A stretch of DNA of 64,000 bases from Levilactobacillus namurensis (GCF_032197885.1 NZ_CP134159.1:1116001-1180000); one strand, 5' to 3'; shown: positions 7,495-17,362, counted from the first letter of the stretch. The notes: a model not told the origin generated them from the sequence alone. A program made the numbers and translations.

Positions 7495-8132
7495 TAGAAA
7501 TCATCTCCATGTCGGGTCAAGAACCATTGGGTCACGGTTAGTAGAAAGAATCCCAGTAACCAGCCGGCCAAGACATCCGTTGGGTAATGGACACCGACGT
7601 AGACTCGGGAGATGCCAACGGCTAGGATCCATAGGCTGGCCAATCCGGTGATTAAGTACCGAATACCGGGAGACTGGCGTAAGTAGCGCCCGGCCAGCAC
7701 GATGACCGTGCCCCACAGGAGCATGACGGTGATGGAATGGCCGCTGGGAAAGCTAAAGGAACTAGCCGCGACCAGTCGGTTGACGGTGGGCCGCGGGCGC
7801 TGCACCAGATTCTTTAGGATGAAGTTCCCTAATCCGGCCCAGCCTAAAACGTTGACCAGCAGGAAGAAACTGGCACGGTATCGGCGCGCAATCACCAAGG
7901 CAACCACCAGAATGATGGTGACCCAGGTGACGGGCTTGGGGTTTCCCGCCGTGGTGACGGCAATGACGGCTTGCGTCAAGGGGTGGCTTAGCGGTTGGCG
8001 AATCAGGTGAATTAGGGCTTGGTCGAGTTGGGCGACCCAGACTTGGTGGAAGACGACCCCGAACAGGTCAATCAAAAAGAGGCAGCCAGCAGCCCAAGTC
8101 AGGCCCCAGCGCCAACGTGATAGTCGTGGCAT
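7494..8132 (-). CDS. phosphatase PAP2 family membrane protein
   Basis: A 212-residue protein with about six hydrophobic segments and the three PAP2 phosphatase motifs in order: KNLVQRPRP (about 107-115), FPSGHS (about 127-132), and SRVYVGVHYPTDV (about 172-184) with the catalytic His residues. Such proteins dephosphorylate lipid phosphates such as undecaprenyl pyrophosphate, phosphatidic acid or phosphatidylglycerophosphate; the exact substrate is not shown. First gene of the unit with mnmM. Confidence 0.87.
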   Translation of the reverse strand: MPRLSRWRWGLTWAAGCLFLIDLFGVVFHQVWVAQLDQALIHLIRQPLSHPLTQAVIAVTTAGNPKPVTWVTIILVVALVIARRYRASFFLLVNVLGWAGLGNFILKNLVQRPRPTVNRLVAASSFSFPSGHSITVMLLWGTVIVLAGRYLRQSPGIRYLITGLASLWILAVGISRVYVGVHYPTDVLAGWLLGFFLLTVTQWFLTRHGDDF

Positions 8133-8215
8133 ATAGTGTACTCCTCAAAACAAATTAGTAGCTCAAGTATAGCACACCGAATTCGTAATTTTAGGGGAGA
8201 TATCCGCCGGGTGTC

Positions 8216-8244
8216 TTGCTTTTCTAAAGGGGGTTTGCTAAGAT
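8216..8244 (+). promoter_or_regulatory. promoter of the leuS leader
   Basis: TTGCTT, 17-base spacer ending TGC, TAAGAT, placed just upstream of the T-box leader. Confidence 0.65.
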
Positions 8245-8264
8245 GAGGACAATCACCAATTATC

Positions 8265-8492
8265 TAAAACGTTGACGAGAAGTAGTAGATGGGATGTGGC
8301 CGTCAGAGAGCGGATGGGGCTGAGAATCCGTGACCACTGAATCGAACTTGTCTCTGAGTGTTCTCTGCCGCAAGGTGGGCGTCTGGCGCCGTTATCCGCC
8401 ACTGAGTCCCAGACATTGGGAAAACGTAGGTGGTACCGCGCTCAAACGCCCTACAGAACGTCGTCATTTGGCGACTTTCTGGGGGCTTTTTT
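8265..8492 (+). promoter_or_regulatory. T-box leader of leuS (Leu specifier)
   Basis: A structured leader with the T-box core GGTGGTACCGCG at 8429-8440, which binds the uncharged tRNA acceptor end, and a downstream terminator. In the 3' side of stem I the sequence GAACTTG offers CTT (8347-8349), a leucine codon, as specifier. Uncharged tRNA-Leu should favour the antiterminator and allow leuS expression. Confidence 0.9.
8448..8492 (+). terminator. T-box attenuator terminator of leuS
   Basis: Interrupted stem (GCCC, AGAA, GTCG against GCGAC, TTCT, GGGC) followed by six T. Its 5' part competes with the T-box antiterminator. Confidence 0.75.
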
Positions 8493-8530
8493 CAACTCAA
8501 CGTTTTCATTATCAGAAGGGAAGAAAATTC

Positions 8531-10963
8531 ATGGCATACAAACATGAAATAATTGAACGCAAGTGGCAACATTACTGGCGGGTCAATAAGACTTTTGAAG
8601 CATCTGATAGCACGTCTAAGCCCAAGTACTATGTCTTAGACATGTTCCCTTACCCCTCTGGCCAAGGCTTACACGTCGGCCATCCAGAAGGCTATACGGC
8701 AACGGATATCATGGCACGGTACAAGCGGATGCGAGGATTCAACGTCTTACACCCCATGGGGTGGGATGCCTTTGGCTTACCGGCTGAACAATATGCTCTG
8801 AAGACGGGGCACAACCCTAAGGACTTCACAGCCCATAACATTAAAAACTTTAAGCGTCAGATTCGGTCGTTAGGCTTCTCCTATGACTGGAGCCGTGAGA
8901 TCAACACCACGGACGAATCGTACTACAAATGGACGCAATGGATCTTTGAACAGCTCTACAAGAAGGGCTTGGCTTACGAAGATAAGATCATGGTCAACTG
9001 GGCGCCCGACTTTATGGGTGGGGTCGTTGTGGCCAACGAAGAAGTGGTCGATGGGAAGACGGAACGGGGCGGTTACCCCGTCTACCGGGTTCCAATGCGC
9101 CAATGGGTCCTGAAGATCACGGCCTATGCGGACCGCTTGATCGATGATCTGGACGATTTGGATTGGCCAGAAAGCATCAAGGAACAACAACGGAACTGGA
9201 TTGGCCGGTCAGAAGGGGCCAGCATCTTCTTCCCAGTCGCTGGGCAAGCGGACCAGAAAATCGAAGTCTACTCGACGCGACCAGATACGTTATTCGGCGC
9301 GACCTACATGGTCTTAGCACCGGAACATCCGTTAGTCGATAAGATTACGACGCCGGACCAAGCGGCTGCCGTTAAGGCCTACAAGGAATCGATTGAACAT
9401 AAGTCGGATCTGGAACGGACTGACCTGAACAAGGATAAGTCAGGGGTCTTCACCGGTGCTTACGGGATTAACCCTATGTCGGGGAAGAAGTTACCTATCT
9501 GGATCGGTGACTATGTCCTGGCTTCTTATGGGACGGGGGCCATTATGGCGGTGCCGGCACACGATGACCGGGACCACGATTTTGCCCAGAAGTTTGAGTT
9601 ACCAATTATCCAAGTCATTGCACCAGAAGACGGTGACGTGGACGTCCAAGATGCCGCTTACACGGGCGATGGTCAGCATGTGAACTCCGACTTCATGGAT
9701 GGCATGAACAAGGCCGACGCCATGAAGGCGGCCATCAATTGGTTGGAAGACCACAACGCAGGCCACAAGCAAGTCAACTTCCGGTTACGGGATTGGATCT
9801 TCTCACGGCAACGCTACTGGGGTGAACCGATTCCCGTTATCCACTGGGAAGACGGCGAGACGACGCTGGTTCCCGAAGACGAGTTGCCATTACGGTTACC
9901 AGCGGCTAAGCAACTTGAGCCGTCTGGAACGGGTGAAAGCCCATTGGCAAACTTGGACGACTGGGTCAACGTGGTCGATAAGAATGGCCGTAAAGGTAAG
10001 CGGGAAACCAACACCATGCCACAATGGGCAGGGAGTTCTTGGTACTTCTTGCGGTACGTCGATCCGCACAACGATAAGATGATTGCGGATCCAGAGAAGC
10101 TGAAGTACTGGATGCCTGTTGATCTGTACATCGGTGGAGCGGAACACGCGGTACTGCACTTGCTGTATGCACGGTTCTGGCATAAGTTCCTGTACGACTT
10201 AGGGGTTGTGCCGACTAAGGAACCATTCCAGAAGTTAGTCAACCAAGGGATGATCTTAGGAACCAACCACGAAAAGATGTCTAAGTCTAAGGGGAACGTT
10301 ATCAACCCTGATGAAATCGTCGAGAAGCAAGGGGCCGATACGCTGCGGTTGTACGAAATGTTCATGGGACCACTGGAAGCTTCCAAGCCATGGAGCACGG
10401 AAGGCATCAATGGCTCTCGGCGTTGGTTAGATCGGGTTTGGCGGTTATTGATCGATGATAACAACCACCTGCGCGACCGGGTCACGATGATCAACGACGG
10501 AACGCTGGACAAGAGTTACAACCAGACGGTCAAGACGGTCACGGATGACATCGAGAACATGCGCTTTAACGTCGCTATCTCGCAATTGATGGTCTTCGTC
10601 AATGACGCATACAAGGCGGACAGCCTACCGTTGATTTACATGGAAGGCTTCGTCAAGATGTTGTCACCAATCGCGCCGCACATCGCGGAAGAACTCTGGT
10701 CCTTGATGGGGCATGAGGAAACGATTGCTTACGCTAAGTGGCCAACTTATGATCCGAAGCAGTTAGTGGAAGACGTTATCGAAATGGTCGTTCAAGTCAA
10801 TGGTAAGGTCCGGGCACACTTGAAGGTGGCCAAGGATGCTGATAAAGACGCCATTGAAAAGGTTGCGTTGGCGGACGAAACCGTCAAGGCGCACACCGAT
10901 GGCAAGACGATTCGTAAAGTGATTGTTGTTCCAGGAAAACTAGTCAACATTGTGGCCAACTAA
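8531..10963 (+). CDS. leuS: leucyl-tRNA synthetase
   Basis: A class I aminoacyl-tRNA synthetase of 810 residues, close to the usual 805. The HIGH-type signature is HVGH (48-51), following [10 protein letters not shown]; the KMSKS loop is at 582-586. The CP1 editing domain lies between them (threonine-rich [12 protein letters not shown], then [15 protein letters not shown]), and the C-terminal end [11 protein letters not shown] is typical. A longer open frame begins upstream inside the T-box, but only ATG 8531 has a ribosome binding site (AGAAGGGAAG). Controlled by the T-box and ended by a strong terminator. Confidence 0.97.
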   Translation: MAYKHEIIERKWQHYWRVNKTFEASDSTSKPKYYVLDMFPYPSGQGLHVGHPEGYTATDIMARYKRMRGFNVLHPMGWDAFGLPAEQYALKTGHNPKDFTAHNIKNFKRQIRSLGFSYDWSREINTTDESYYKWTQWIFEQLYKKGLAYEDKIMVNWAPDFMGGVVVANEEVVDGKTERGGYPVYRVPMRQWVLKITAYADRLIDDLDDLDWPESIKEQQRNWIGRSEGASIFFPVAGQADQKIEVYSTRPDTLFGATYMVLAPEHPLVDKITTPDQAAAVKAYKESIEHKSDLERTDLNKDKSGVFTGAYGINPMSGKKLPIWIGDYVLASYGTGAIMAVPAHDDRDHDFAQKFELPIIQVIAPEDGDVDVQDAAYTGDGQHVNSDFMDGMNKADAMKAAINWLEDHNAGHKQVNFRLRDWIFSRQRYWGEPIPVIHWEDGETTLVPEDELPLRLPAAKQLEPSGTGESPLANLDDWVNVVDKNGRKGKRETNTMPQWAGSSWYFLRYVDPHNDKMIADPEKLKYWMPVDLYIGGAEHAVLHLLYARFWHKFLYDLGVVPTKEPFQKLVNQGMILGTNHEKMSKSKGNVINPDEIVEKQGADTLRLYEMFMGPLEASKPWSTEGINGSRRWLDRVWRLLIDDNNHLRDRVTMINDGTLDKSYNQTVKTVTDDIENMRFNVAISQLMVFVNDAYKADSLPLIYMEGFVKMLSPIAPHIAEELWSLMGHEETIAYAKWPTYDPKQLVEDVIEMVVQVNGKVRAHLKVAKDADKDAIEKVALADETVKAHTDGKTIRKVIVVPGKLVNIVAN

Positions 10964-10971
10964 AATGGTTT

Positions 10972-11016
10972 AAAAAAAGACGATTCAACGTGCAAAAGCC
11001 GTTGAATCGTCTTTTT
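10972..11016 (+). terminator. terminator of leuS
   Basis: Seventeen-pair stem AAAAAGACGATTCAACG/CGTTGAATCGTCTTTTT. Confidence 0.9.
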
Positions 11017-11115
11017 AAGTGGACTCATCCAGCCGAGTTGATAAAGTTGCTGACCCAGCCAGACGTGTTCAGATACCTTGACCATTAGGACTCTTTACAA
11101 TTAAAGGGTAAGCAG

Positions 11116-11880
11116 TTAACGGCGGCGATGCCGAACGAACGTAAAGAAGTGCAGGAGCGCTGCCAGCAGGACGTAGAAAATCACAACGAAGCTAAGGTAG
11201 GTGATCCAGAACTTACCCGGTGCAAAGACACCCAGCCACCAAGCTTGAAGCCCCATGGTTACTAGTGCCATGGCCGCAATCATGATGAAGAGTAATATGT
11301 AGCGTTTCAAAGTGTTATCATCCTTTCGTGGCCGGTCGGCGATTTTATGCCCCCACCGGGTACATTCTCGCAACTTTTCGGGTCGCGGGGCTTGGGTGCC
11401 CCAGGTCCCGGTACCGACAAACTCACCGACTTTAATCAACCCGGCGCCGGTCATGACCCGGTCGAACGTGACGAAGGTCTGATCCGTGATACCTGTAAAG
11501 AAGTTGTCAGTTGAACTAATGAAGCAGGTCGTCATACTAAGATAATGCTTGTTCTGATACTTACCGGGTAGGGTGTCGCCTACAGAATTCATCCGAACTA
11601 ACCGGAATCGCATGCAGTCGAAGAACTGTTTCATCACCCCAGAGAGTCCGCCCCAATAGGTCGGGGCACACAGGATCCAGAAATCACTGGCCGCCATCTT
11701 GGCCTCCAGTTCGTCCAATGCCGGACAAGATTGCTCCTTAGTGTCTGGATAGATGTCGTAGTCGCGTAAGAACACGGTTTCCACGGTAGCCTCTTCCGGC
11801 AGTGCCTGAAGGACGGCTGTTAGATACCCAGCAGTGATGCCTTTCCGTTCGTGACTCCCTAAAATTGCTAAGTAGCGCAT
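11116..11880 (-). CDS. flavodoxin-fold NAD(P)H-dependent oxidoreductase with C-terminal membrane anchor
   Basis: The first 185 residues or so form a flavodoxin-like FMN reductase domain: phosphate-binding start ILGSHERKGITAGYL (about 5-19), then APTYWGGLSGVMKQFFD (about 76-92), the classic FMN-contacting segment. Two hydrophobic helices follow (about 195-216 and 224-246), ending in Arg/His. FMN reductases of this family usually lack membrane segments, so this is a membrane-tethered variant whose acceptor is unknown; a quinone or membrane redox partner is possible but only inferred. Single gene, ATG preceded by GGGGGGTTAG. Confidence 0.75.
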   Translation of the reverse strand: MRYLAILGSHERKGITAGYLTAVLQALPEEATVETVFLRDYDIYPDTKEQSCPALDELEAKMAASDFWILCAPTYWGGLSGVMKQFFDCMRFRLVRMNSVGDTLPGKYQNKHYLSMTTCFISSTDNFFTGITDQTFVTFDRVMTGAGLIKVGEFVGTGTWGTQAPRPEKLRECTRWGHKIADRPRKDDNTLKRYILLFIMIAAMALVTMGLQAWWLGVFAPGKFWITYLSFVVIFYVLLAALLHFFTFVRHRRR

Positions 11881-11937
11881 TAACTAACCCCCCATTTCCT
11901 TGATCCACGTCATTAGTATAGCGCAACCCTGAGGATA

Positions 11938-11974
11938 AACGAAAGTCCCACAACCGCATAGGGGTATGGGACTC
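11938..11974 (-). terminator. terminator of the 11983-12306 gene
   Basis: On the minus strand AGTCCCATA pairs with TGTGGGACT, followed by TTCGTTT. Confidence 0.55.
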
Positions 11975-11982
11975 ACGACATT

Positions 11983-12306
11983 TTATTGGAATAGATCAGT
12001 TAAGATGGCGAAGAAACGGCGCCGCACCGCAACTTCTTCACCCGCCTTAGAGAATTGATAGTTCAAGAGGTGCCGATCGAATTCCCGGAAAAAGACTTTT
12101 GCCATGGTGTGATAATCGCTGTCACTAGTCTGATTGATACGCTTAAAACTCCGCCATGTTGTATACAACAACTGGTCATCAGGCACGTCGGAAATCTCTG
12201 GGAAGTTCCGGCGAATCTGTTGCGTCATAAGAACTACTTCGTGTGCACGCTCCGGGGACATTTGCATCTGCGGAGCAGCAGTAGTTCCAGTTGCACTTTG
12301 TGCCAT
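11983..12306 (-). CDS. hypothetical protein, 107 residues
   Basis: ATG with a strong TTAAGGAGG site nine bases upstream. A low-complexity N-terminus (Ala/Thr/Met/Gln, about 1-17) is followed by a predicted helical region with many charged and aromatic residues (YTTWRSFKRINQ, FFREFDRHLLNYQF, VRRRFFAILTDLF). No membrane segment, signal peptide or known motif. I do not recognise the family; it is a monocistronic gene. Confidence 0.75.
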   Translation of the reverse strand: MAQSATGTTAAPQMQMSPERAHEVVLMTQQIRRNFPEISDVPDDQLLYTTWRSFKRINQTSDSDYHTMAKVFFREFDRHLLNYQFSKAGEEVAVRRRFFAILTDLFQ

Positions 12307-12465
12307 CTGGTCTGCCTCCTTAATACAGTCACCAAGTTACTTTAAACTACCTCTAGAATACCACTGTTAAGCGAATTCGGTAAGTGGGAGGCCATTGAAG
12401 CCGGACTTTTGACGGTGGATTAGTAAATCTTAACCGAAACTGGTCACTTGTGCGCAAAGGGCTAT

Positions 12466-12473
12466 GGTATAAT
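12466..12473 (+). promoter_or_regulatory. extended -10 promoter of the flippase gene
   Basis: TGGTATAAT, 75 bases before the ATG; no good -35 element. Confidence 0.55.
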
Positions 12474-12547
12474 ATTGGTTTGATTAGCATTCTTTTTAAT
12501 AGGGTGCATGAGCGCGTTGAATTTACCAAGCGAAAGTAGGGTGTCAA

Positions 12548-14191
12548 ATGTCGGCAAGATCTGATCAAACGGAAAGCCAATCCGTGAACGCTCAGGAACA
12601 AATGGTAGCTGGGTCAGCCTGGATGACGGCGGGAAGTATCTTCTCGCGAATCTTAGGCGCCGTCTACATTATCCCCTGGAGTATCTGGTTCGGTTCCTTC
12701 TTCTTACAGGGGAATGCGCTGTATGGGAAGGGCTACAACATCTACAGCTTCTTTCTCATTGCGGCGATTGCGGGGGTCCCTTCGGCAATTGCCAAGCAGG
12801 TGGCCCATTATAATGCTTTGAACGAATACGGCATTAGTGTACGTTTATATCAACGGGGGCTGGTGATTGCGGTAGGTACTGGGGTCGCCATTGCGGCGCT
12901 AATGTACTTCGGCGCTGGTTTGTTTACCGGAGGAGATGACAATCTGATTCCGGTACTGCATTCGTTAGCCTGGGCCATTTTGATTATTCCCACAATGAGT
13001 CTCACCCGGGGATACTTCCAAGGCTTTCAGCAGATGGCGCCGTCCGCAATTTCTCAATTTGTGGAACAGCTAGCCCGGGTCGCGTACATGTTGATCACGG
13101 CGTTTCTGATCATGAAGGTCCTCAAGGGGGATTGGGTGACGGCGGTTGCTCAGTCGACCTTAGCGGCGGCGGTCGGTGCGCTATGTGGGCTCTTGATTCT
13201 CGGCGTCTACTACTGGCGACGTCGGGGCCACTTTCAGGCGCTGGTTCGTCATAGTAACAACGCCTTGGTCGTACCCGCTAACCAACTATACCGAGAAATT
13301 GTGGCACAGGCCGTTCCCTTTATTGTTTTGGGGGCCGGTATTACCATCTTCCAACTGATCGACCAATACACCTTTGCCCCAATCATGCACTTAGCGGGTA
13401 ATTATTCCGATACGTACCTGAATGATTTATTCGCGTTATTCGGGGTTAACGCCAATAAGATTATTATGATTACGATTTCGTTGGCCTCAGCACTGGCGAT
13501 TACGGTGGTGCCCCTGTTGTCGGAAGCCTACACTTGGGGCAACAAGCGAGAAATATCCGGTCAGTTGACCAATGCCTTTTTGATGTTTGAATTTGTGATG
13601 ATTCCCAGTGCATTGGGGATGTCGGCCGTAGCGCGGCCTTTGAACATCGTTTTCTACGGGCACGCCCAAGAAGCACTAGGCGCGTCGATTCTGGCATTTT
13701 CATCCTACCTGTCGATTATCTTAGGGCTCTATACGGTTGTCTCAGCACTGATGCAGGGAATTTCGCAGAACCGGCGGGCCGTGAAGTACTTCTTAGTTGG
13801 GACGGTCGTTAAGTTCGTGGTGCAGTGGCCGTTAGTGTACGTCTTTGGTGCGTTTGGACCGCTCATGGCGACGGGGGTCGGGTTCTTAGTGACTTGTTAC
13901 CTGATTATCCATTCGCTCAACGTTCAATTCGGCATCTATTACGTGACGATTGCGAAGCAGAGTAACGGCATCCTATTGTCCGCTATTGTGACCTTCGTGA
14001 TTGCCCGGTTGGTGGTCTGGGGTGGTGCAGCCCTGTTAGGGGATGGCCGAATGACCAGCTTCGTGATCACGGCTGTAGCTGCGGTCTTAGGTGGCGGCTT
14101 CTACGTCTACACCATGTTGCACAGTCGGCTGGCCGACACCATCATGGGACCACGGATGGCCGGTTTACGACGACGTTTGCATATTCGTTAG
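12548..14191 (+). CDS. MOP-superfamily flippase, YtgP/MurJ-like
   Basis: A 547-residue polytopic membrane protein with about 14 hydrophobic segments and a short charged N-terminus. Length and sequence style match the YtgP/SpoVB branch of polysaccharide transporters (B. subtilis YtgP, 544 residues), which includes lipid II flippases able to replace MurJ. The role in flipping lipid-linked wall precursors is inferred from the family. The pseudouridine-synthase-like gene follows after 13 bases, the same order as ytgP-ytzG in Bacillus. Confidence 0.85.
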   Translation: MSARSDQTESQSVNAQEQMVAGSAWMTAGSIFSRILGAVYIIPWSIWFGSFFLQGNALYGKGYNIYSFFLIAAIAGVPSAIAKQVAHYNALNEYGISVRLYQRGLVIAVGTGVAIAALMYFGAGLFTGGDDNLIPVLHSLAWAILIIPTMSLTRGYFQGFQQMAPSAISQFVEQLARVAYMLITAFLIMKVLKGDWVTAVAQSTLAAAVGALCGLLILGVYYWRRRGHFQALVRHSNNALVVPANQLYREIVAQAVPFIVLGAGITIFQLIDQYTFAPIMHLAGNYSDTYLNDLFALFGVNANKIIMITISLASALAITVVPLLSEAYTWGNKREISGQLTNAFLMFEFVMIPSALGMSAVARPLNIVFYGHAQEALGASILAFSSYLSIILGLYTVVSALMQGISQNRRAVKYFLVGTVVKFVVQWPLVYVFGAFGPLMATGVGFLVTCYLIIHSLNVQFGIYYVTIAKQSNGILLSAIVTFVIARLVVWGGAALLGDGRMTSFVITAVAAVLGGGFYVYTMLHSRLADTIMGPRMAGLRRRLHIR

Positions 14192-14204
14192 GAGGCGGAC
14201 TTGC

Positions 14205-14894
14205 GTGAATTTGGAACACTATTTAACAACACACCATCAGGGAACGCCCCGACAGATCTTTCGGTTATTGCGGCAGGGACGAGTGACGGTCAACGAAACG
14301 GTCGCTGATAGTGGACGCCAGAGTGTGACGGCGGATGATGAGGTCGCCGTAGACGGGTTAGCCGTCACGGGTCGACAGCCGCAATATTTGATGCTGAATA
14401 AACCGGTAGGGGTCGTTAACGACCTGCGGGCTACGGTGGCCCATAGTGTCGGCAGTCTTTTGAACGTGTTAGACCAGGAGCGGTCCTTACAGGTCTTGGC
14501 GGACCTACCCAAGGAGGTCGCTGGTTTGGTCCTCCTAAGTGACGATGCCCACTTTTTGGCAGACGTTCAGGCTGCTCACTGGCCGAGTGCGTTAGAGGTG
14601 CGGGTTACCGGGACGGCGCTACAAGACACGGATCTGAAGACGCTGGCAGCTTGTCAGCAAGCACAACTGGTAACGCACGACTTACAGCGTTATCAGGTCG
14701 TCACGGTTCAGACCCACCAGGTGGCGGTCGCCACGACAGCGTTGTTGGGCTTAGCGCACGTGAGCGGTGCCGTGGTGCGGACGGCCATCGGGCCCTTACA
14801 GTTACCGGTGGACCTATCTACGGGCACGTATCGGGGACTATTTGAACCCGAGATTGATGCCGTCATGGTTCCCACAGGCGATACGGTACTTTAA
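14205..14894 (+). CDS. RsuA-family pseudouridine synthase homologue lacking the catalytic Asp
   Basis: A 229-residue protein starting at GTG with TAGGAGG upstream. An S4 RNA-binding domain (about 1-50) precedes a RsuA/RluB-type domain (YLMLNKPVGVVND, about 61-73; AIGPLQLP near the end). In active enzymes the second motif reads GRLDxDTxGLLLLT with Asp as nucleophile; here the aligned segment is DLPKEVAGLVLLS (100-112), so Pro102 replaces the Asp and the Arg before it is also lost. The later KRMF-type motif is changed to AVATT. It may be a non-catalytic RNA-binding protein. Its position after the flippase matches ytzG. Confidence 0.8.
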   Translation: MNLEHYLTTHHQGTPRQIFRLLRQGRVTVNETVADSGRQSVTADDEVAVDGLAVTGRQPQYLMLNKPVGVVNDLRATVAHSVGSLLNVLDQERSLQVLADLPKEVAGLVLLSDDAHFLADVQAAHWPSALEVRVTGTALQDTDLKTLAACQQAQLVTHDLQRYQVVTVQTHQVAVATTALLGLAHVSGAVVRTAIGPLQLPVDLSTGTYRGLFEPEIDAVMVPTGDTVL

Positions 14895-14905
14895 AAAATT
14901 AGACT

Positions 14906-14937
14906 AAAGGGCCCGGAAGTCACTTCCGGGCCCTTTT
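14906..14937. terminator. bidirectional terminator
   Basis: Perfect 15-pair stem AAAGGGCCCGGAAGT/ACTTCCGGGCCCTTT with a one-base centre, between converging genes. Confidence 0.88.
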
Positions 14938-14959
14938 ACAGTAAACAGGTTTTGTTCAG

Positions 14960-15787
14960 TTAGTGTGCTTGATGGTCGTGCATGTACTGGGGCAATGCGT
15001 CAATAATCTGGTGGGGCAACACCACATACTGGCTCGCGGCCAACGCTTCAGCAATGGCACTATGAGTGTAGACGGCCGCCAAAACGGCGTCTTGGTGATT
15101 GGCGAATTGGGCAAGGAAGCCACCGACCATGCCCGCTAGTGTGTCACCCATCCCTCCGGTCGCTTGGGCGGGAGTGCCCAAGGGATTTTGAAAGCTACCA
15201 GTTGGCGTATAAATTTGGGTGCGATGTGACTTGACCACGACAGTCGCGTTAAGTTGATTGGCGGCTTCCCGGTTACGCTCGGGGGTCTGATCAGCAATGG
15301 CGATGCCGCTTAAGCGTTGCCATTCCATCTGGTGAGGTGTCAAGACCAGGGGAACGGCTGGTAGGGCCAGGTGATGTTGGGCGACCAATGTAATGGCGGA
15401 CCCATCGATGACCAAGGTCTGTTGCGCCGTGACTGTCTGGAAGACTTGTTGTAGCGTCGCTAACGCGGCGTCATCGGTGCCTAATCCGGGACCGATGACC
15501 ACCACGTCGGCGCCGGCAACCAAGTCAGTCAGTTGAGTGGTTTGACGCATATCGGCAAACATGGCTTCTGGAAGTCGGGCGTGCAGGCTGCTTTGGTTAC
15601 TGGCATCGGTGATGGTGGTGACCAACCCGGCGCCGGCATAAACGGCCGCAGCGCTGGCCATTAGAATGGCTCCGCCAAAGTTACGGTTACCACCGACTAG
15701 GGTCACGCGACCATACGTCCCTTTGTGACTGTTAGCTGGCCGTTGACGAATCGTTTGCGGTAGGATGGCGGCTGTGAGTGTTTCCAT
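14960..15787 (-). CDS. nnrD: ADP-dependent NAD(P)H-hydrate dehydratase
   Basis: A 275-residue ribokinase-like protein of the YjeF C-terminal family, which repairs hydrated NAD(P)H. The glycine-rich VTLVGGNRNFGGA (about 28-40), VVIGPGLGTDD (about 97-107), LVLTPHQMEW (about 141-150) and TGGMGDTLAGMVGGF (about 214-228) with the catalytic Asp are all present. No epimerase domain is attached. ATG with AGGAGGGG upstream. Confidence 0.92.
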   Translation of the reverse strand: METLTAAILPQTIRQRPANSHKGTYGRVTLVGGNRNFGGAILMASAAAVYAGAGLVTTITDASNQSSLHARLPEAMFADMRQTTQLTDLVAGADVVVIGPGLGTDDAALATLQQVFQTVTAQQTLVIDGSAITLVAQHHLALPAVPLVLTPHQMEWQRLSGIAIADQTPERNREAANQLNATVVVKSHRTQIYTPTGSFQNPLGTPAQATGGMGDTLAGMVGGFLAQFANHQDAVLAAVYTHSAIAEALAASQYVVLPHQIIDALPQYMHDHQAH

Positions 15788-15869
15788 AAAAACCCCTCCT
15801 AAAATTGATCTCTGTATCCCCAGTATAGCATGCCCGGAGCTGGCAGATGAAAACGGTTGGCCGGTATGC

Positions 15870-15875
15870 TAGAAT
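15870..15875 (+). promoter_or_regulatory. extended -10 promoter of pepV
   Basis: TGCTAGAAT, 54 bases before the pepV ATG. Confidence 0.55.
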
Positions 15876-15928
15876 TAGGGTTAAACGTGGTGATCATGGG
15901 ACCACACAACATTCAAGGAGGGGCAATT

Positions 15929-17329
15929 ATGGTACTTGATTGGCAAAAACTGGCACAACAATACCGCGACGACTACGTGGCGGATCTAAAAACACTGGTG
16001 AGCATCGATAGCTCACGGGATGATTCACAGGCAACGGCGGACTTTCCACTGGGACCAGGACCAGCCAAAGCCTTAGCGGCGTTCTTGGCCATCGCCAAAC
16101 GCGATGGTTTCACCGTTAAGAATCTGGATAATCTGGCGGGGTACGTGGAATACGGGTCCGGCGATGAAACCCTAGCCATTTTGGGGCACGCGGACGTTAT
16201 GCCGGCTGGCAAGGGCTGGCAGACGGATCCATTCACGTTGACGGCTAAGGATGGCAACCTGTACGGTCGGGGGACTTCCGATGATAAAGGCCCCGCTTTA
16301 GCAGCCTACTACGGATTGCGGATGTTAAAGGATCAAGGAATCGTTCCCAAGATGAAGGTGCGGTTCATTATCGGAACGGATGAAGAGAGTGACTGGACGG
16401 GGATGAACCATTACTTGGATCTGGAACCGGCGCCCACTTTAGGCTTCTCTCCGGATGCCGAATTTCCGTTAATTAACGGGGAAAAAGGCAACGTAACGTT
16501 CGAGACGCACTTTAAGGGACGTAACGATGGGGATTATAAGCTAGATGAATTTGATTCAGGGTTACGAATGAACATGGTTCCCCGCGATGCTGAAGCCGAT
16601 GTGACGGTTCCGGATGCCGCTAAGTTAGCCGCGGACTTCGATGCCTTTTTGGCGCAAGCTCCCGTTACGGGTGAGGTAACGGTTGATGGCCAACGCCTGC
16701 ACCTACACGTGGTAGGGAAGGCCGCTCATGGAATGGAACCGAAGAACGGTATCAACGCCGGAACTTATCTGGCCACGTTCTTGGCGCCTTATGCGTTCGG
16801 TGGTGATGCGCACCACTTCTTGAATCTGCTGGCAGATCAATTGCATGACGATTCTCGAGCACATAAATTAGGGTTAGCATACACGGATAAGGTCATGGGT
16901 GACCTGACCATGAACGTTGGTATCATGACGTTTAAGGCGGGTGAAGCGGGCCTCATCAACACGAACTTCCGTTACCCCACGGGCACAGGTGCTGCGACCA
17001 TCCTGGCCGGCTTGAAGCAGGCCACGGCAACCATGGACGTAACCGTTGAACAGGGTCGAGAAATGGTGCCCCATTACGTAGATCCGAGTGACCCAATCGT
17101 GGCGACATTAATGGACGTTTATCGGCAACAGACCGGCGATACCACGGCCCAACCAGAAGTCGTTGGTGGCGGGACTTACGGTCGGCTGATGAAGCGGGGC
17201 GTTGCCTTTGGGGCACTCTTCCCTGGTACCCAAGATACCATGCATAAGGCCGACGAGTTTCAACCGGAAGCCGACTTGCTGAAGGCGATGGCCATCTATG
17301 GTCAAGCCATCTACGAGCTGACCAAGTAG
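15929..17329 (+). CDS. pepV: dipeptidase PepV
   Basis: An M20 family zinc dipeptidase of 466 residues, the usual PepV length, which cleaves a wide range of dipeptides taken up from milk or plant peptides. Metal-binding segments GHADVMPAGKGW (about 86-97, His87), GRGTSDDKGP (113-122, bridging Asp119) and GTDEESDW (about 149-156, Glu152/153) are intact; VGGGTYGRLMKRGVAFG near the C-terminus is typical. ATG 15929 follows AAGGAGGGG; an upstream in-frame extension has no such site. It corresponds to ytjP in the Bacillus gene order. Confidence 0.95.
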   Translation: MVLDWQKLAQQYRDDYVADLKTLVSIDSSRDDSQATADFPLGPGPAKALAAFLAIAKRDGFTVKNLDNLAGYVEYGSGDETLAILGHADVMPAGKGWQTDPFTLTAKDGNLYGRGTSDDKGPALAAYYGLRMLKDQGIVPKMKVRFIIGTDEESDWTGMNHYLDLEPAPTLGFSPDAEFPLINGEKGNVTFETHFKGRNDGDYKLDEFDSGLRMNMVPRDAEADVTVPDAAKLAADFDAFLAQAPVTGEVTVDGQRLHLHVVGKAAHGMEPKNGINAGTYLATFLAPYAFGGDAHHFLNLLADQLHDDSRAHKLGLAYTDKVMGDLTMNVGIMTFKAGEAGLINTNFRYPTGTGAATILAGLKQATATMDVTVEQGREMVPHYVDPSDPIVATLMDVYRQQTGDTTAQPEVVGGGTYGRLMKRGVAFGALFPGTQDTMHKADEFQPEADLLKAMAIYGQAIYELTK

Positions 17330-17362
17330 GCGATAAGTCAAAATCTAAATGGAAAGAGATTG

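Noticed and set aside
9814..10512. Long antisense open frame of 232 codons inside leuS
   Set aside because: Fully embedded opposite leuS in a region of strong codon bias, with no ribosome binding site; a mirror of the real gene.
15844..15860. cre-like sequence before pepV
   Set aside because: Matches only the left half of the consensus.
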